DNA from: Acephala macrosclerotiorum
Taxonomy: Eukaryota > Ascomycota > Leotiomycetes > Helotiales > Mollisiaceae
Length of the DNA stretch: 64,000 nt
Direction of reading: 5' to 3'
Assembly (NCBI GenBank): GCA_014904845.1
Contig: MU119252.1
Span: 62,001-126,000, forward strand
This document shows positions 36,045 through 46,879 of this stretch, one piece after another. The position numbers and the translations under genes were made by a program. The notes beneath the pieces were generated by a model that saw only the letters and a list, made by a program, of their open reading frames with translations, was not told the DNA's origin and searched no databases. Positions within the stretch are counted from its first letter, which is position 1. The number at the start of each line of letters is the position of its first letter.

Positions 36045-36432
36045 ATGACACAGCAACCGTATGCACAGAACGATATACCACGTTCACTTGCAACCACCAC
36101 TCACTACGCAACCTACAAGAAGCTCCTCAAAAAAGACCCCCCGGCCAAGATGAAGAAGTGCAAGAATTACAGGCATGAGATCTCAAAGAGCTTAGATGAA
36201 TGCAAGACCTCTGGTCGTGGATTTGAGAATTTCTGTTGGGTCGAATGTAAGTAGATGTCTCTATTAGAATAGGCTTGAAGCTTGAAATTGTACTGCACTG
36301 TACTGATTGGATTGCGTAGATGAGGCTGCGGTTGCATACGGGGAGATCGAGATCGACGTGGTTGATGAGGATGGAGAGGAAAATGATTGGCAGGGTGAGC
36401 GAAATGCTCCGTGTTGGGATGTTGATTCTTAG
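36045..36432 (+). pseudogene. Small Cys-rich protein, frameshifted paralogue of the gene at 37200
   Basis: Read from the ATG at 36045 with an intron at 36247-36319, the region gives a 104-residue protein. However, the N-terminal family block is found in another frame: VCTERYTTFTCNH at about 36059-36097 corresponds to MCTDKYTTFSCTH of the neighbour, with GTATGC where the neighbour has ATGTGT. The middle block is in the ATG frame: CKNY, then Cys 14 residues on, then GRGF, matching CRAY, Cys and GKGF of the neighbour at identical spacing, followed by a phase-1 intron in both. The simplest reading is a tandem paralogue that lost its start codon and acquired a frameshift. A functional 104-residue product from the ATG at 36045 cannot be excluded. 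Confidence 0.5.
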
Positions 36433-36950
36433 GGGATGGATAGGGGTAGAGTGCTGGGTTTAGTGTTCTAGCTACTCGATCGGACATTATTATCCTGGGG
36501 GGAGCGAGAGCACAATGATGCCTCTAGCACCACTTTTATTTTTTATTTTCGCGTTGACATTCAGCATAGAGTTTGGACGTGGAGTAGCATTGAGCACGAC
36601 GCACGGATCATGGAGCTGGGAGTTTTGGATGGACAAGAATTGACTTGCCGTTCTTGTTTTGGTTGAGGTCCTCGAACGGGACAATTCCAAAAGCGCAACA
36701 ATACGAAGACTTTACTTAGGAGCCGATTCCATCATGAGCTTTACTTGACTTGCTCTATATGATCTTCTGCCTCTCACATCAAATAGATCATGGCCGTGGC
36801 GTTTCATCCGTGGTCAAGAAGTCAGACTAGGTGCATATCGTAGAAAATTCCAGACAGTATATAAATGAGATGAAAGGCAATCATAACAAACCAGAAAGGG
36901 GCTAGTGTCCAGCCGCACTCGAAGCGGATCACCACCGTAGACATCGGGGT

Positions 36951-36960
36951 CTATATATAC
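36951..36960 (+). promoter_or_regulatory. Possible TATA element of the small Cys-rich gene
   Basis: CTATATATAC lies about 240 bp upstream of the ATG at 37200 and is followed by a long pyrimidine-rich leader, a common fungal core promoter layout. Confidence 0.35.
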
Positions 36961-37199
36961 TCGTCCTCGCGCGAGACTTCCTTCTATTCTTCCTTCATAC
37001 AACATTAACCTTCATCTCAACTCCGCAACTCCAAAGGCTTCTACACCTTTAACATTCGCCTTGCATACCCCCCATACTCAAATCAAGATCTTCAACTCTT
37101 CAAGTCCCAACTAAGCGGCCCCGAAATTACCTTTGTGCTTTTGCGACACTCCACATACATCCGCCTACCTCTCCACATCACCAATTCTCTAATGCAAAC

Positions 37200-37778
37200 A
37201 TGTGTACCGACAAGTACACCACCTTCTCTTGCACTCACGTTGTTCATGAGCGCAACTTCTGCCCAGCCTTCCGCACCTGGCAAAAGAGAAACAGAAATGC
37301 CGAGTTCGAGAGCTGCCGAGCATACAATCGGGTCGACGAGAACAGCGACCGCAAGTGCATGCGAGCTGGCAAGGGCTTCTGCGTCAAGCCGGGAATGAGT
37401 AAGTTCCATAGATCTGATTGCGACCAAACAATGGACGGCGCACTAACGTTGATAGATTTCGATGTCAACGGTATGCAGATTAAGGGCAAGGAGGAGGATC
37501 TCACTGATATGAGTGAGACTATGGCCGTCGACGAGAAGGCTGCGGAGAGCAAGGATGATGGAACCCTTCAAGACCTTAAGAACGAGATGAGTGTGGATAA
37601 GCCGGAAAAGGCCGTTGAGAATGAGAACATCGTTCACAATGTCCTTCAGAAGGTCCTCGAGAAGAAGCTTGAGGTCGGCAACGACGACCCCCAAGCCAAC
37701 CTGAAGAAATCTCGTTGGGTAAGAGGCCCTTCTATTCAACGGAAAAATGAAATACAGCTAACATTTTCCAAGGCGTAG
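37200..37778 (+). CDS. Small Cys-rich hypothetical protein with charged C-terminal tail
   Basis: Most likely exons are 37200-37398, 37456-37718 and 37773-37778, giving 155 residues. The N-terminal 66 residues hold the cysteines (MCTDKYTTFSCTH, NFCPAF, ESCRAY, RKCMRAGKGFC), a possible metal-binding or disulphide module. There is no signal peptide, so an intracellular zinc-binding role is more likely than secretion, but this is inference. The C-terminal half is highly charged (Lys/Glu/Asp) and probably helical. Both introns (57 and 54 bp) have good GTAAGT/GTAAGA donors and AG acceptors, yet both are multiples of three without stops, so retained forms would also be translatable. Not recognised as a named family. 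Confidence 0.65.
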   Translation: MCTDKYTTFSCTHVVHERNFCPAFRTWQKRNRNAEFESCRAYNRVDENSDRKCMRAGKGFCVKPGMSKFHRSDCDQTMDGALTLIDFDVNGMQIKGKEEDLTDMSETMAVDEKAAESKDDGTLQDLKNEMSVDKPEKAVENENIVHNVLQKVLEKKLEVGNDDPQANLKKSRWVRGPSIQRKNEIQLTFSKA

Positions 37779-40496
37779 AGGCTCGACCATGGATCAGATC
37801 TTTCCTTCTCTCAGCGAATCGGCGATTCGGCACGGTGTTACGACTTTTTGACGAACTTCTTTCGAGGCATATGTCCTTGCTCTTGCACATGAGGCATACT
37901 TGAAGCTTGGGTTGGGGCATTGGGTATGGCGTCTTGGAATCGAATTGGATGGAGTCCTTTGCTTTGGGTGCTTTGCTTGATCGAGGGGTATTCTACACTT
38001 GCGTGACTTTTGACTTTCTTCATATACAGCAATGAAATACCATAAAGGAACGAAATTCTCCACCCTGGTTGTGATACAAACTTCGTGATTCTGGCCTTTT
38101 TGAAACCAAGTGTACTTGAATTGATCTTTCATCCATATCTTGCTTGAATCACGTGCAAACTCCCATTTCTCCGAATCGAGGACTGCTCAATAAGACATGA
38201 AGTGAATACAAAGACATGATTCGCTCCCATCGAGGAGACATAGTAGAACACATGATCCCTTGAAGCGCTGAAAATGAATGCTCATCGATTGAGAAACATA
38301 TCCGGTGATGTCCCGATCCCAGCCAGGCCTGGGAGCGTTGAAGTTCGAGAAGGGGTATAGCTGTCTCCAAGCGTGCGAGAAATTGAAAGTGAGATTGGAA
38401 AAGACGGTTGCGATGCGCTTTGCTAGACTAGGCTAGACTTACACGTGATTTAGCTTAGACACTTGCTAAAACTGTAGAAGGATCACTCTTCCCTTTCTTT
38501 CACACATTTTTATTCCTTTATAAGACAGTCTGGTATTCTAGTATTCAAACTGTCAGTCATGAAATTCTCAGCCTCGGATACGTCAAAGTCACATGACCTT
38601 CTCCACTCCTCTAATTTAACTCACCTGCAGTCGAGCCCTAACTCCCCTAACTCCCCTATCCCGAATCATTTCCCGAAACTCTCCTTTTCTCTACCCATCA
38701 AAATGGCGTCTCGTCCCAGTGCCGTATCCCGCTATATTGCGATAGCGGAGAAACCCCGTTCTCAACTTGGAGATGCAGTGGGTTGGTTGGTCAGCACGTT
38801 ACAGAACTTCACCCCACCACGAACATCAGATATTCAAACAGCGGTTTTTGACGGGCAGAGCTGTTCGGAGATAGCATGTCTCCATCAATTATCAACAATC
38901 TGGCTGTGTTTGAGTGAAGGATTCGCACTGCTTCCTTAATTTTCTTCCTCATATCGCTGACAAACCTAACATCTAACTTCACAGCCTCTCTCTATACGCG
39001 TATCGCACCCTCTGACCTCCGATCATGGAATCATTATCGCCGACCACTCACTTGGAATTTTCGTTCTCCACGACCCTCTCACAGCCCAGCGCAAAGCTCG
39101 CCGAAACCAGCGACCACAGCGCCGAGCGACCACGCAAACCCCTCAGCGGGCACTGCCTGCTTCCACGTCTTCGTTGGAATCAAACATCAGTCAGCAAAAC
39201 GACCCCGCCAATCACCCCACGCAAAGCCCAATTTTGCTAGGAAGGACTGGTGAGAATTGGGTTTGGTGAACGAAGAAGGAACGCTGACGGGAGTGGCTTA
39301 CATGATGCGAAAGGAAGCGTCCGCGCGTTGCGTGTTCGTCTCCTCACCTAATTCAACGTACAAATATGCTATGATTTCTCCTTGGATTTGGATTCGGATT
39401 CGCGTTATCATATCAGCGTCAACTCGATTTGCAAATACACATCACATCAACACAGGAAGATTTGAAGAGAGACGGATAAAGATAAAATGACGACCTCGCT
39501 ACCATATTACCTGACCTATTGTCCCATGGTCATGATCTCGAGTCTGTACAAGAAAATCCACCGCACGATCTCGCATTCCTCGAAACACTCCTCCTCCAAC
39601 AACCCGAAATGCGAGAAAGCCCGGGAGCAGAAATTGATTGCTGTTAAGAACTATGAGGAGTAAACTACCTCACCTTGCAGATGGGATTTGGACCGACCTA
39701 GAAATCGAAGAGGATCACGTGGTTCTCCTCGACCTCGAGAACTATTGGAAGTAAGGAAGGAAGGGAAGGAAGGAACAGAGATGAGGATGAACCGACTCCC
39801 CCGATTCCGCTGGACCACGAGAGCAAGCCGAATAGGATCGCATAGGGAGTGAGAACATCAGCCGCAGAATCCAGGATACCTGCGCCAACCTTTCACCAAC
39901 GAGGTGGTATCCCATCAAGCCTGTACATCACAACACTTAAAACACTACGACACTTCACGAAGAAATGATTGGGATAATTGATCTACATCTCCTCGATAAG
40001 AGCTTGTATCATCATTGGGCGTTACTGCACACGGAAAAGGGGATTCGGGAACTTCGGAGCATTTTGACTTTTGGGATGGAGTTTGGGATGACTTGCATGA
40101 CATGATATCGGTGTTTAGGGAAGTGAGCATTTTCGGGATGCGTGTACAATAGTAATCTTAACACTAATTAATATTGTACAGTAAAGTTCGGAATCGACTT
40201 CAGTTCAGAACATTGAATGATGAATTTTTTGACCCATAATTTATGTGCACTAATTATCTATGGCTAGCCTAGTTCTAGACCTCATGCGCTCACTTGAATA
40301 GTGTTCTAATATCACGTGATTAGATGCCTGAGGATTAGCAGATGTCGGCGGATGCTGACTTAATTCCTGCCTTGATTGTGTCACCCACTTTGTGCTTTGC
40401 TTCAATGTACTCTGTACGGCTGCACTCGCAAAGATTGCTGGTTGACACCCCCAATATCGGCGCTGAGCCCATTTCCTACCTACGTCTATTGCGAGG
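37779..40496. other. Intergenic with possible decayed ORF fragments
   Basis: About 2.7 kb. A frame at 38559-38939 (+) with an internal start MASRPSAVSRYIAIAEKPRS (38703) and a frame at about 39025-39240 look protein-like but could not be matched to a family or joined convincingly. Short frames to 39490 have no recognised content. These may be remains of one disrupted gene; none is called. Confidence 0.35.
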
Positions 40497-40628
40497 ATGT
40501 CTCTACTGGATCTTCCAAATGAGTTGCTCCTGCCTCTAGCAGGCAGTTTGAGATGTGGAAGTGGTATCAATGCGTTTGCTCGTACGATTCGTCGGCTCTC
40601 TTGTTTGTCCAACGCGTACTTATACTAA
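40497..40628 (+). pseudogene. F-box N-terminal fragment
   Basis: The frame from ATG 40497 encodes MSLLDLPNELLLPLAGSL then INAFARTIRRLSCLSNAYLY, ending in TAA at 40626-40628. This is the usual N-terminal F-box of fungal F-box/ankyrin proteins, where the sequence normally continues past the Tyr into a repeat region. Nothing recognisable follows in any frame, so this is a truncated relic. Confidence 0.55.
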
Positions 40629-40988
40629 TATTCCATATCAACAAGCAACCAGTAAGCCCTCTGCCGCCACCACGGCCGCTCGCTTGAACCTATGAGTACT
40701 ACAACACCTCGTTATAAGTATCCAAGCTGCCGAAGTCACATATTCGTATACTTCCTCCCGATATTCTCTCATATTAGCGAAGTACTAAGCTCTCCATCCT
40801 AAACTATGTCCATCGCTTCTCCAAGCGTAATACCGTGAATGTAGCATTTACCAACAGACATAAAACTTCCATACAGTAAGAATGGAAGGCGCTTCTGTAA
40901 CAAACAAAAGGCAACGCAGGCAACCTCTCCGTATGAGCCTCTATAGATAAAGGTCTATAATCTAATGTCGTCGGCCCCATTAAAATTA

Positions 40989-42886
40989 TCAATATCGCCA
41001 GAAGTTCACCATCTCTGAGAGCATCAAAACAAGCGCGTTACCCACCTGCCCAGCTCCAAACAGCCACTGTCCAATGGTCATTGCTGTGGAGAATTTATCA
41101 CTTTCGCGCGCGAAAACACTCCACAACAACGAGAACAGGATGGTCGTAAAGAAGATTAGAAACTGGCCGTATCCCATAAACTTCCAGTTGAACCCCTCCA
41201 CAAATTCGATTCCCCAGCCAACAGGGTGACCCTGGTTAGGGATATATATTAGAGGTGTTTTGCGCTTGGGAAGGCGATTGCGGCATTCGCGGTCTGCGAC
41301 GCCGCTGTATACGGAGCCGGAGGGGTGGTAGAACATGTGCCTAAGAATCGCGGAGTCGATGATAGGGTGTTCTGGCAGGAGGTGTGCAGGCGTGTAGCTG
41401 TAGTAATAAACCGGGTTATCAAGGTCGGGCATCGTGAGGCATGGTCGCTGGGGATCGTGGATGATGCAAACATTCTGTTTGTTGAAGAGTCGGTACTGGG
41501 ATATGTTAGTTGAATGGTAGATTGCACAGTTTTGGGAGACGGAAGCTTGCCTTCGTCAGTCGGATGTCTTTGAGGCAGGTCAGTGCTCGCCATCTGCCAC
41601 GGTGTTTTCGCCATTCACTGTTCAGCTTCACGAAGACTTCGTAGTCTGTTTTGTACTTGGCGATGTTGATTGGGACCTGCTTTTTGCCGAATTTCTTGTC
41701 AAGTACAACTATGTGGAGCCACGAAAAATCCGTTTTAGATTGGTCTCCGCAAGTCAAGTTTCCTTCGGCATCCGGTATGCTGCTGTCTTCCAAACTCTCT
41801 ACGAGTGTTACAATGTCCGTAGTCTCAGAAGCTTGGCCTATGCTGGAAGACGCTGAAACATCAGCATTCGTTCGGCCTGGAGAAGGCCCTGACGCTGGTT
41901 TCTGATCATTTGCTCGAGAATGTTCAGGTTGATCCCAGCCTCTCTGGTCTGACTGCTTAACTTCAAGAGAGCGCCGTTTATTTTCTGGGACAGCCAGGAG
42001 TGCTTTTATCTCTGAGTCACTAACACTGTACTGTGCTGCTAGGCCTGACCTCATGTAAAGTCGGGATCGGCATATTTTCTGAACTTATGTGAGTATGGGA
42101 TGGCCAAGAATGGCAAGAGAGCCTTACGCAGTCTGTGTGCTGGACGTCACCGTCTGATGGATAACTCCCAATATGCCATAGAATTGCGTCCACAAGATTT
42201 GTCCACATTGATATGATCACCCTTAGGGCTGGTATGCAAGTTGATATTGTCTTAAGACGGCAACGCTGAACTACGAAAAGTAGGGTCAGACAGATAAGAG
42301 GAATTCGCACAAGTGGCCATTGTATCATCTTGCAAATGGAAAACTTCTGAGTGGCCTCGACTTTAGATTGTGTAGCCATGACCGTGGGATACTGCTGTTT
42401 ACCAATCGTCCATATCTGATCGCAGAATTCAGGAGGTGATGGACGTGCCGTTGTTTGAGTGAGTGTGCCATCAATCCTGCCTGCAGGTACCGCCCTGCTG
42501 TCGGTGCTTGAGTAAGGAGGTGGGCTTGTGGTGGTAACCACCCCTGGCGAGATAGATGTCGCTGCGAAGCAATAGACGGAGTAGACTGAGACCGCGCTAC
42601 TAATTGCAAAATCGGAATAAATGTCCAAACCCACCTGGGATACGCATTCCGAGATGTAAGCCGCAGTCTGATAGGAAGGTTCACCACAGGTGCAGGTATT
42701 ATCGAAACTCGAGTCGGGAAATACAGATCTTGCGTAATTCTGGCAGCTTGAGCATTGATCGAAGAAGGAGCCGACACATTTGACATTGGCCTTGAACAAT
42801 GCTAGACTTAGGGGATGTTGAGCGTGGGAAAACGTGATAAAAAGCTGAAGATAGAGCAAGAGAAGGATAATAGAAAGGTCCCGCAT
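40989..42886 (-). CDS. Hypothetical multi-pass membrane protein with signal peptide
   Basis: Three exons on the minus strand: 42886-42128, 42078-41551 and 41495-40989, giving 597 residues. It begins MRDLSIILLLLYLQLFITFS, a signal peptide. A Cys-rich ectodomain follows (CVGSFFDQCSSC, CTCGEPSYQ, ISECVSQVG), then a Pro/Thr-rich stalk and a membrane segment (IPLICLTLLFVVQ). After a polar loop rich in Ser/Glu comes DIRLTK-YRLFNKQNVCIIHD and two C-terminal membrane segments (FLIFFTTILFSLLW and GQVGNALVLMLSEMV). The Cys-rich N-terminus recalls CFEM-type ectodomains but does not show a clean CFEM pattern. The second intron (41496-41550) uses a GC donor (GCAAGC) and a CTAAC branch site. Family resemblance is to uncharacterised fungal membrane proteins; no function is assigned. 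Confidence 0.7.
41496..41550 (-). other. GC-AG intron in the membrane-protein gene
   Basis: On the minus strand the exon ends ACGAAG, the intron starts GCAAGC and ends CTAACATATCCCAG. Joining gives RLTK-YRLFNKQN in phase 0; without splicing the frame ends after 14 further codons. Confidence 0.65.
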
Positions 42887-45123
42887 TCTGCCTGTTGAGT
42901 TGTCTAATACGCAATGATGTGCAAAGCGGTTTGTGATCAAGGCTGATGCCTTTCAAAGGAGGGTGGTAAAGGCGAGCGATCGTGCGAACTAGCAATAATT
43001 TACTGCTTCGAGCGGATAGCTCTAGGATGGGAAGTAACTTCTGTGAGTTTGTCGACAGTACTACCGCAGTGCTTGAGATACTGGAAAGATGAGCCCTGGT
43101 GGAGGCTCAATTCCGTGGCTCGATTTTGCAACATGCGCGCTGGCCTCAGGCATGCAACATGAGTCCTTTTGCTGTGGCAGCGTCGACAACAGTCTCGCTC
43201 GAAGGTAAATTGCTCTCCAGAATGGCGCTGAATCTTGCAGACTCGCAACATGCGCAGATTCATGGCATGATCCTGAGTAACCGTCCTACTACTGAAATAG
43301 CTAACGTTGTAGGTTGCAATGAGCACTCCGTCTTCGCGATAAAGTCAAACCTTGGCTATTTTGGCTCTACGAAAGCCTCGTCGAATAGCGTTGGACGACC
43401 TTGAAGCATTACACTTCCGATGTTAGACGCTTTGTGTGAATACTTGCTCGAGAAGCCTGATTTGTACCGGGACGAGGTGGTGCTCTTCGTGCTAGACGAG
43501 TTTAACATGCACGTAACACCTTTTAGTATAGGGAGAGCGCTGAAGTCCCGCGGTTGGACTAAGAAAACAATTCGCCGTATAGCAAAGGGACGAAATACTG
43601 ATTTGCGAGACCTGTATATGCATAATTCATGGGATTCTGGCTTCCGCTCGTATTACTATGTTTTTGTGGATGAATTTAGCTGTGACAAACGGAGTGGATT
43701 TAGACGGATGGGAGTCTCCCTTAGTGTGATTCCAATTCAAATTGCCCGATTCCAACATGAGCAGCGATATCAGATATTGCCCGCATATAACCGAGATCCC
43801 GTGACAATGCACCACCCTGGCAAAAACACCAAAAAATTTTTAAAAAATTACTCCACTATCATCACTTCAACTATAGCTAGAGCGGACAAATCAGCACTTG
43901 TGACCTCCGCAGTGGAGGCAATCAGAAGCGGGAGGTTCAGTAGTGCTAGGGAAGCAGGCAAAGAGTTCAAAGTTCATTACACAGTTGTCACTAGAAGATT
44001 GAATGGTCGCACCAAGACTCGGCTGGAAGTCCAATCATTTTACTATCAAGCTCTTACTAACAGTTAAAAAGAGCTTTTAGTTGCTCAGATCAATAAGCTT
44101 ACGAATCGAGGGATGCTTTTCATCAGTCAAATGATTAAGAATTTCGCAGAAGAGATAAGAGGGCGACCGGTCGAGAAAAACTGGATTAGCGGTTTTGTGC
44201 AACGTTATAAGTTTAGGTTTAAAAGTGCTTATTTACGGAATATCGACAATTTGCGCTTTTTTGTAGAGCAAGTGGGGATATTTATAATGTTTTTTATATT
44301 AGTAAAGTTTTTATTTATTCTTATTTTGATTTATTTAGTGTTTTATTAGTTAATATGTTCGAAATATTTAGTTATTTTAAATTATTGAAAAATATAGTAT
44401 TACGGTCGATAATTTCTATAATTTCGACGAGAAAAGATTTTTCATTGGTATAGTACGTACGATGAAAAAAATTATAATTTTGAAAGTATTTAAATCTAAT
44501 TGTATTATTAAAAATAAGTAAAATAGAAATAGAGAGTTTATATTATTACTCGCGTACGTGTCTATTATTGATCGAACTATATTTTTACTTTTTATATACA
44601 AAGGTAAATCAAGCGATCTATAAGATATTTGAATGCAAAATGTACGTTTAAAAAATAGAATTTTTTTTACTAGTTCAAATAATAAGTAAAGTAATAAGAA
44701 GTTTAAATTAATTTGATTATAGTAAATTTTCGAACGCTTTATTAAATTTATTAATTCGAGAGTTAAACGATTTTTTTTAATTAATAAACATTTTTTACAT
44801 ATTAATATAGAGTTTATCAATTGGTGCAATATTTATAGAATTATTTTTATAATTTTATTACTTTATACAACGTATAAATTTCAACTTTTAAATGTAAATT
44901 TATTTCAGTTATTTTCTATAGTATATTTTTAAGAATTGAAAAAACTTATATTCGATAATAAAGATTTAATTTTAATATTTAAACGTTTTTTTTATTTACT
45001 TTTTAAAAGTATTTAAAAAAAGTTTTTTATATGTGAAAATATTCAATATATGTTCGAGAAATCTAAAATTTGATCTATAGATCATTTTAAAATTATTAAT
45101 CAAATTACTATATGTAAATACAA

Positions 45124-45320
45124 TATTAGTTTAGTAGTCACGTGCGATACTAGACCAGATCGGGACTAGCGCCGCTTGCGCTAGAGTTGAAATTATATTT
45201 TTCAATTTTTACGTATTTATTAAATTTAAAATTATTAATCAATCAACGAATTATTTAGTTTATTTGTTTATTTCGTTTTTGATTTATTATTAATAATAAG
45301 TATTTTTAATAATATTAATA
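45124..45320 (+). repeat. Left LTR of element A
   Basis: A 197 bp repeat beginning TATTAGTTTAGTAGTCACGT. It differs from the right LTR at few positions, mainly C/T and G/A. A GC-rich core (45138-45190) survives inside. Confidence 0.8.
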
Positions 45321-46665
45321 TTGATTAATAATTGTTTAATCAATTATAGAACAATTAGATTTCTATTTAAAAGAAACTAATTTACAAAAAAAAAAAAATT
45401 CTTTAAATAGTTTGTTTTTTGTAAGAAAATACTTAAAATAATTAATGTATTTTCGAAAAAACGAAAATTTATAAGAATTCTTTTATAGAAACGCGTTAAA
45501 AGTATTGAGATTATTAAGAATTTAAAGAAAATAGTACGAGAGCGGTTTTAAGTTTGTATTTATTTTTTAAGTCTGCGTTTATTACGTAGAATAATAACGT
45601 TTACGAAAAACGAATAAAAAAGCGCGAAAGCGATTTTAAATTTGTATTAATTTATTCGAACTTATGTTAAAAACGAACTTTCAAAAGAAGTTTTGTACTT
45701 TTGCTTGTTATTTAATCGAAAGCGTATAAATATTAATAATAATATTTATTTGAACTCGAATTAAAACTTTCAATTTTTTTATTATTTATTATACAATTAT
45801 TTCTCAAAATAATAAATTTGTTTAAAATCAAATTTTTTTACGATAAAAACGAATAAAAAGAGAATTTCGATTCTATGAACGATAAAAATCTTAATAAAAT
45901 AATATTAAATAAATATATTTTCTATCGCTTTAAAATATATAAAAAAGAAAAATACTTTGATTGCAATTTATAAAAATACTTTTAAGAAAACTTTAAAAAT
46001 TACTCGTAAAAAATTTTACGTTTAATATATAAAGATTTTATACGTCGTTTACGAGATTTTTTACGTATTTATAGAATCTGAGTATCGAAAAATAGAAAGT
46101 TTATTATCGATAATTTGAAAAAAGTTTTTTAATAAAAAAAAGTTTTATAAATAGATATAAATAAAAATCGTCGATTAATTGAAAAATAAAGATTTTTTTT
46201 TTCGATAAAATCGATTAATTTAATTAGTAAATTAAAGTATTTCAATATTAATATTCAATAATTAAAATATAATTATTTTTACGATTTCAATTATTAGTAC
46301 AAATTTTTTTATTACGAATACGATTATTTCTATGAATATTTTTTATATTTTTTTTATTACAATTTTTTTTACAAATATAAATTTATTTAATATAATATAA
46401 AATACTCAATTTATTTACTAATAATTTTTTCAATAGTAATCGAATTAATATAATAATTTACAGAATATTTTTATTAAATTGTTTATAAATTTAATAAAAA
46501 TTTATATTGATAATAAGAAATATAATAAAAAGTTATACGATATTTTTAATCGCAAATTATTGATATTTTATAATTATTGTAATAAGATCGAATTATTTTA
46601 AGATTAATACGATAAAGCATTTTTTATTAGTTTTATAAAACGTATAAATGCGTTTTATTTCAATA

Positions 46666-46879
46666 ATATTAAAACGTTCGAAAATAAATCACGAAATATT
46701 AAAATTTTAATCTAATATTAATAATTTAATTTTGTTTATTTTTTTTAAAAGAAGTATTTTTCTATTTATATAATTAAATAGAATAAACGTAAGATTAAAA
46801 AGTAAACATTAAAAGCAATAAAAATTATAATTAAAATCATTTAATCGATCGTTTAAACGATTATATGATTGAATCGATA
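46666..46879 (-). repeat. LTR of element B (left, 3' end of the element)
   Basis: Begins TATTAAAACGTTCGAAAATA and ends GATTGAATCGATA. Matches 52736-52964 along its length except for a 15 bp gap. Confidence 0.75.
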
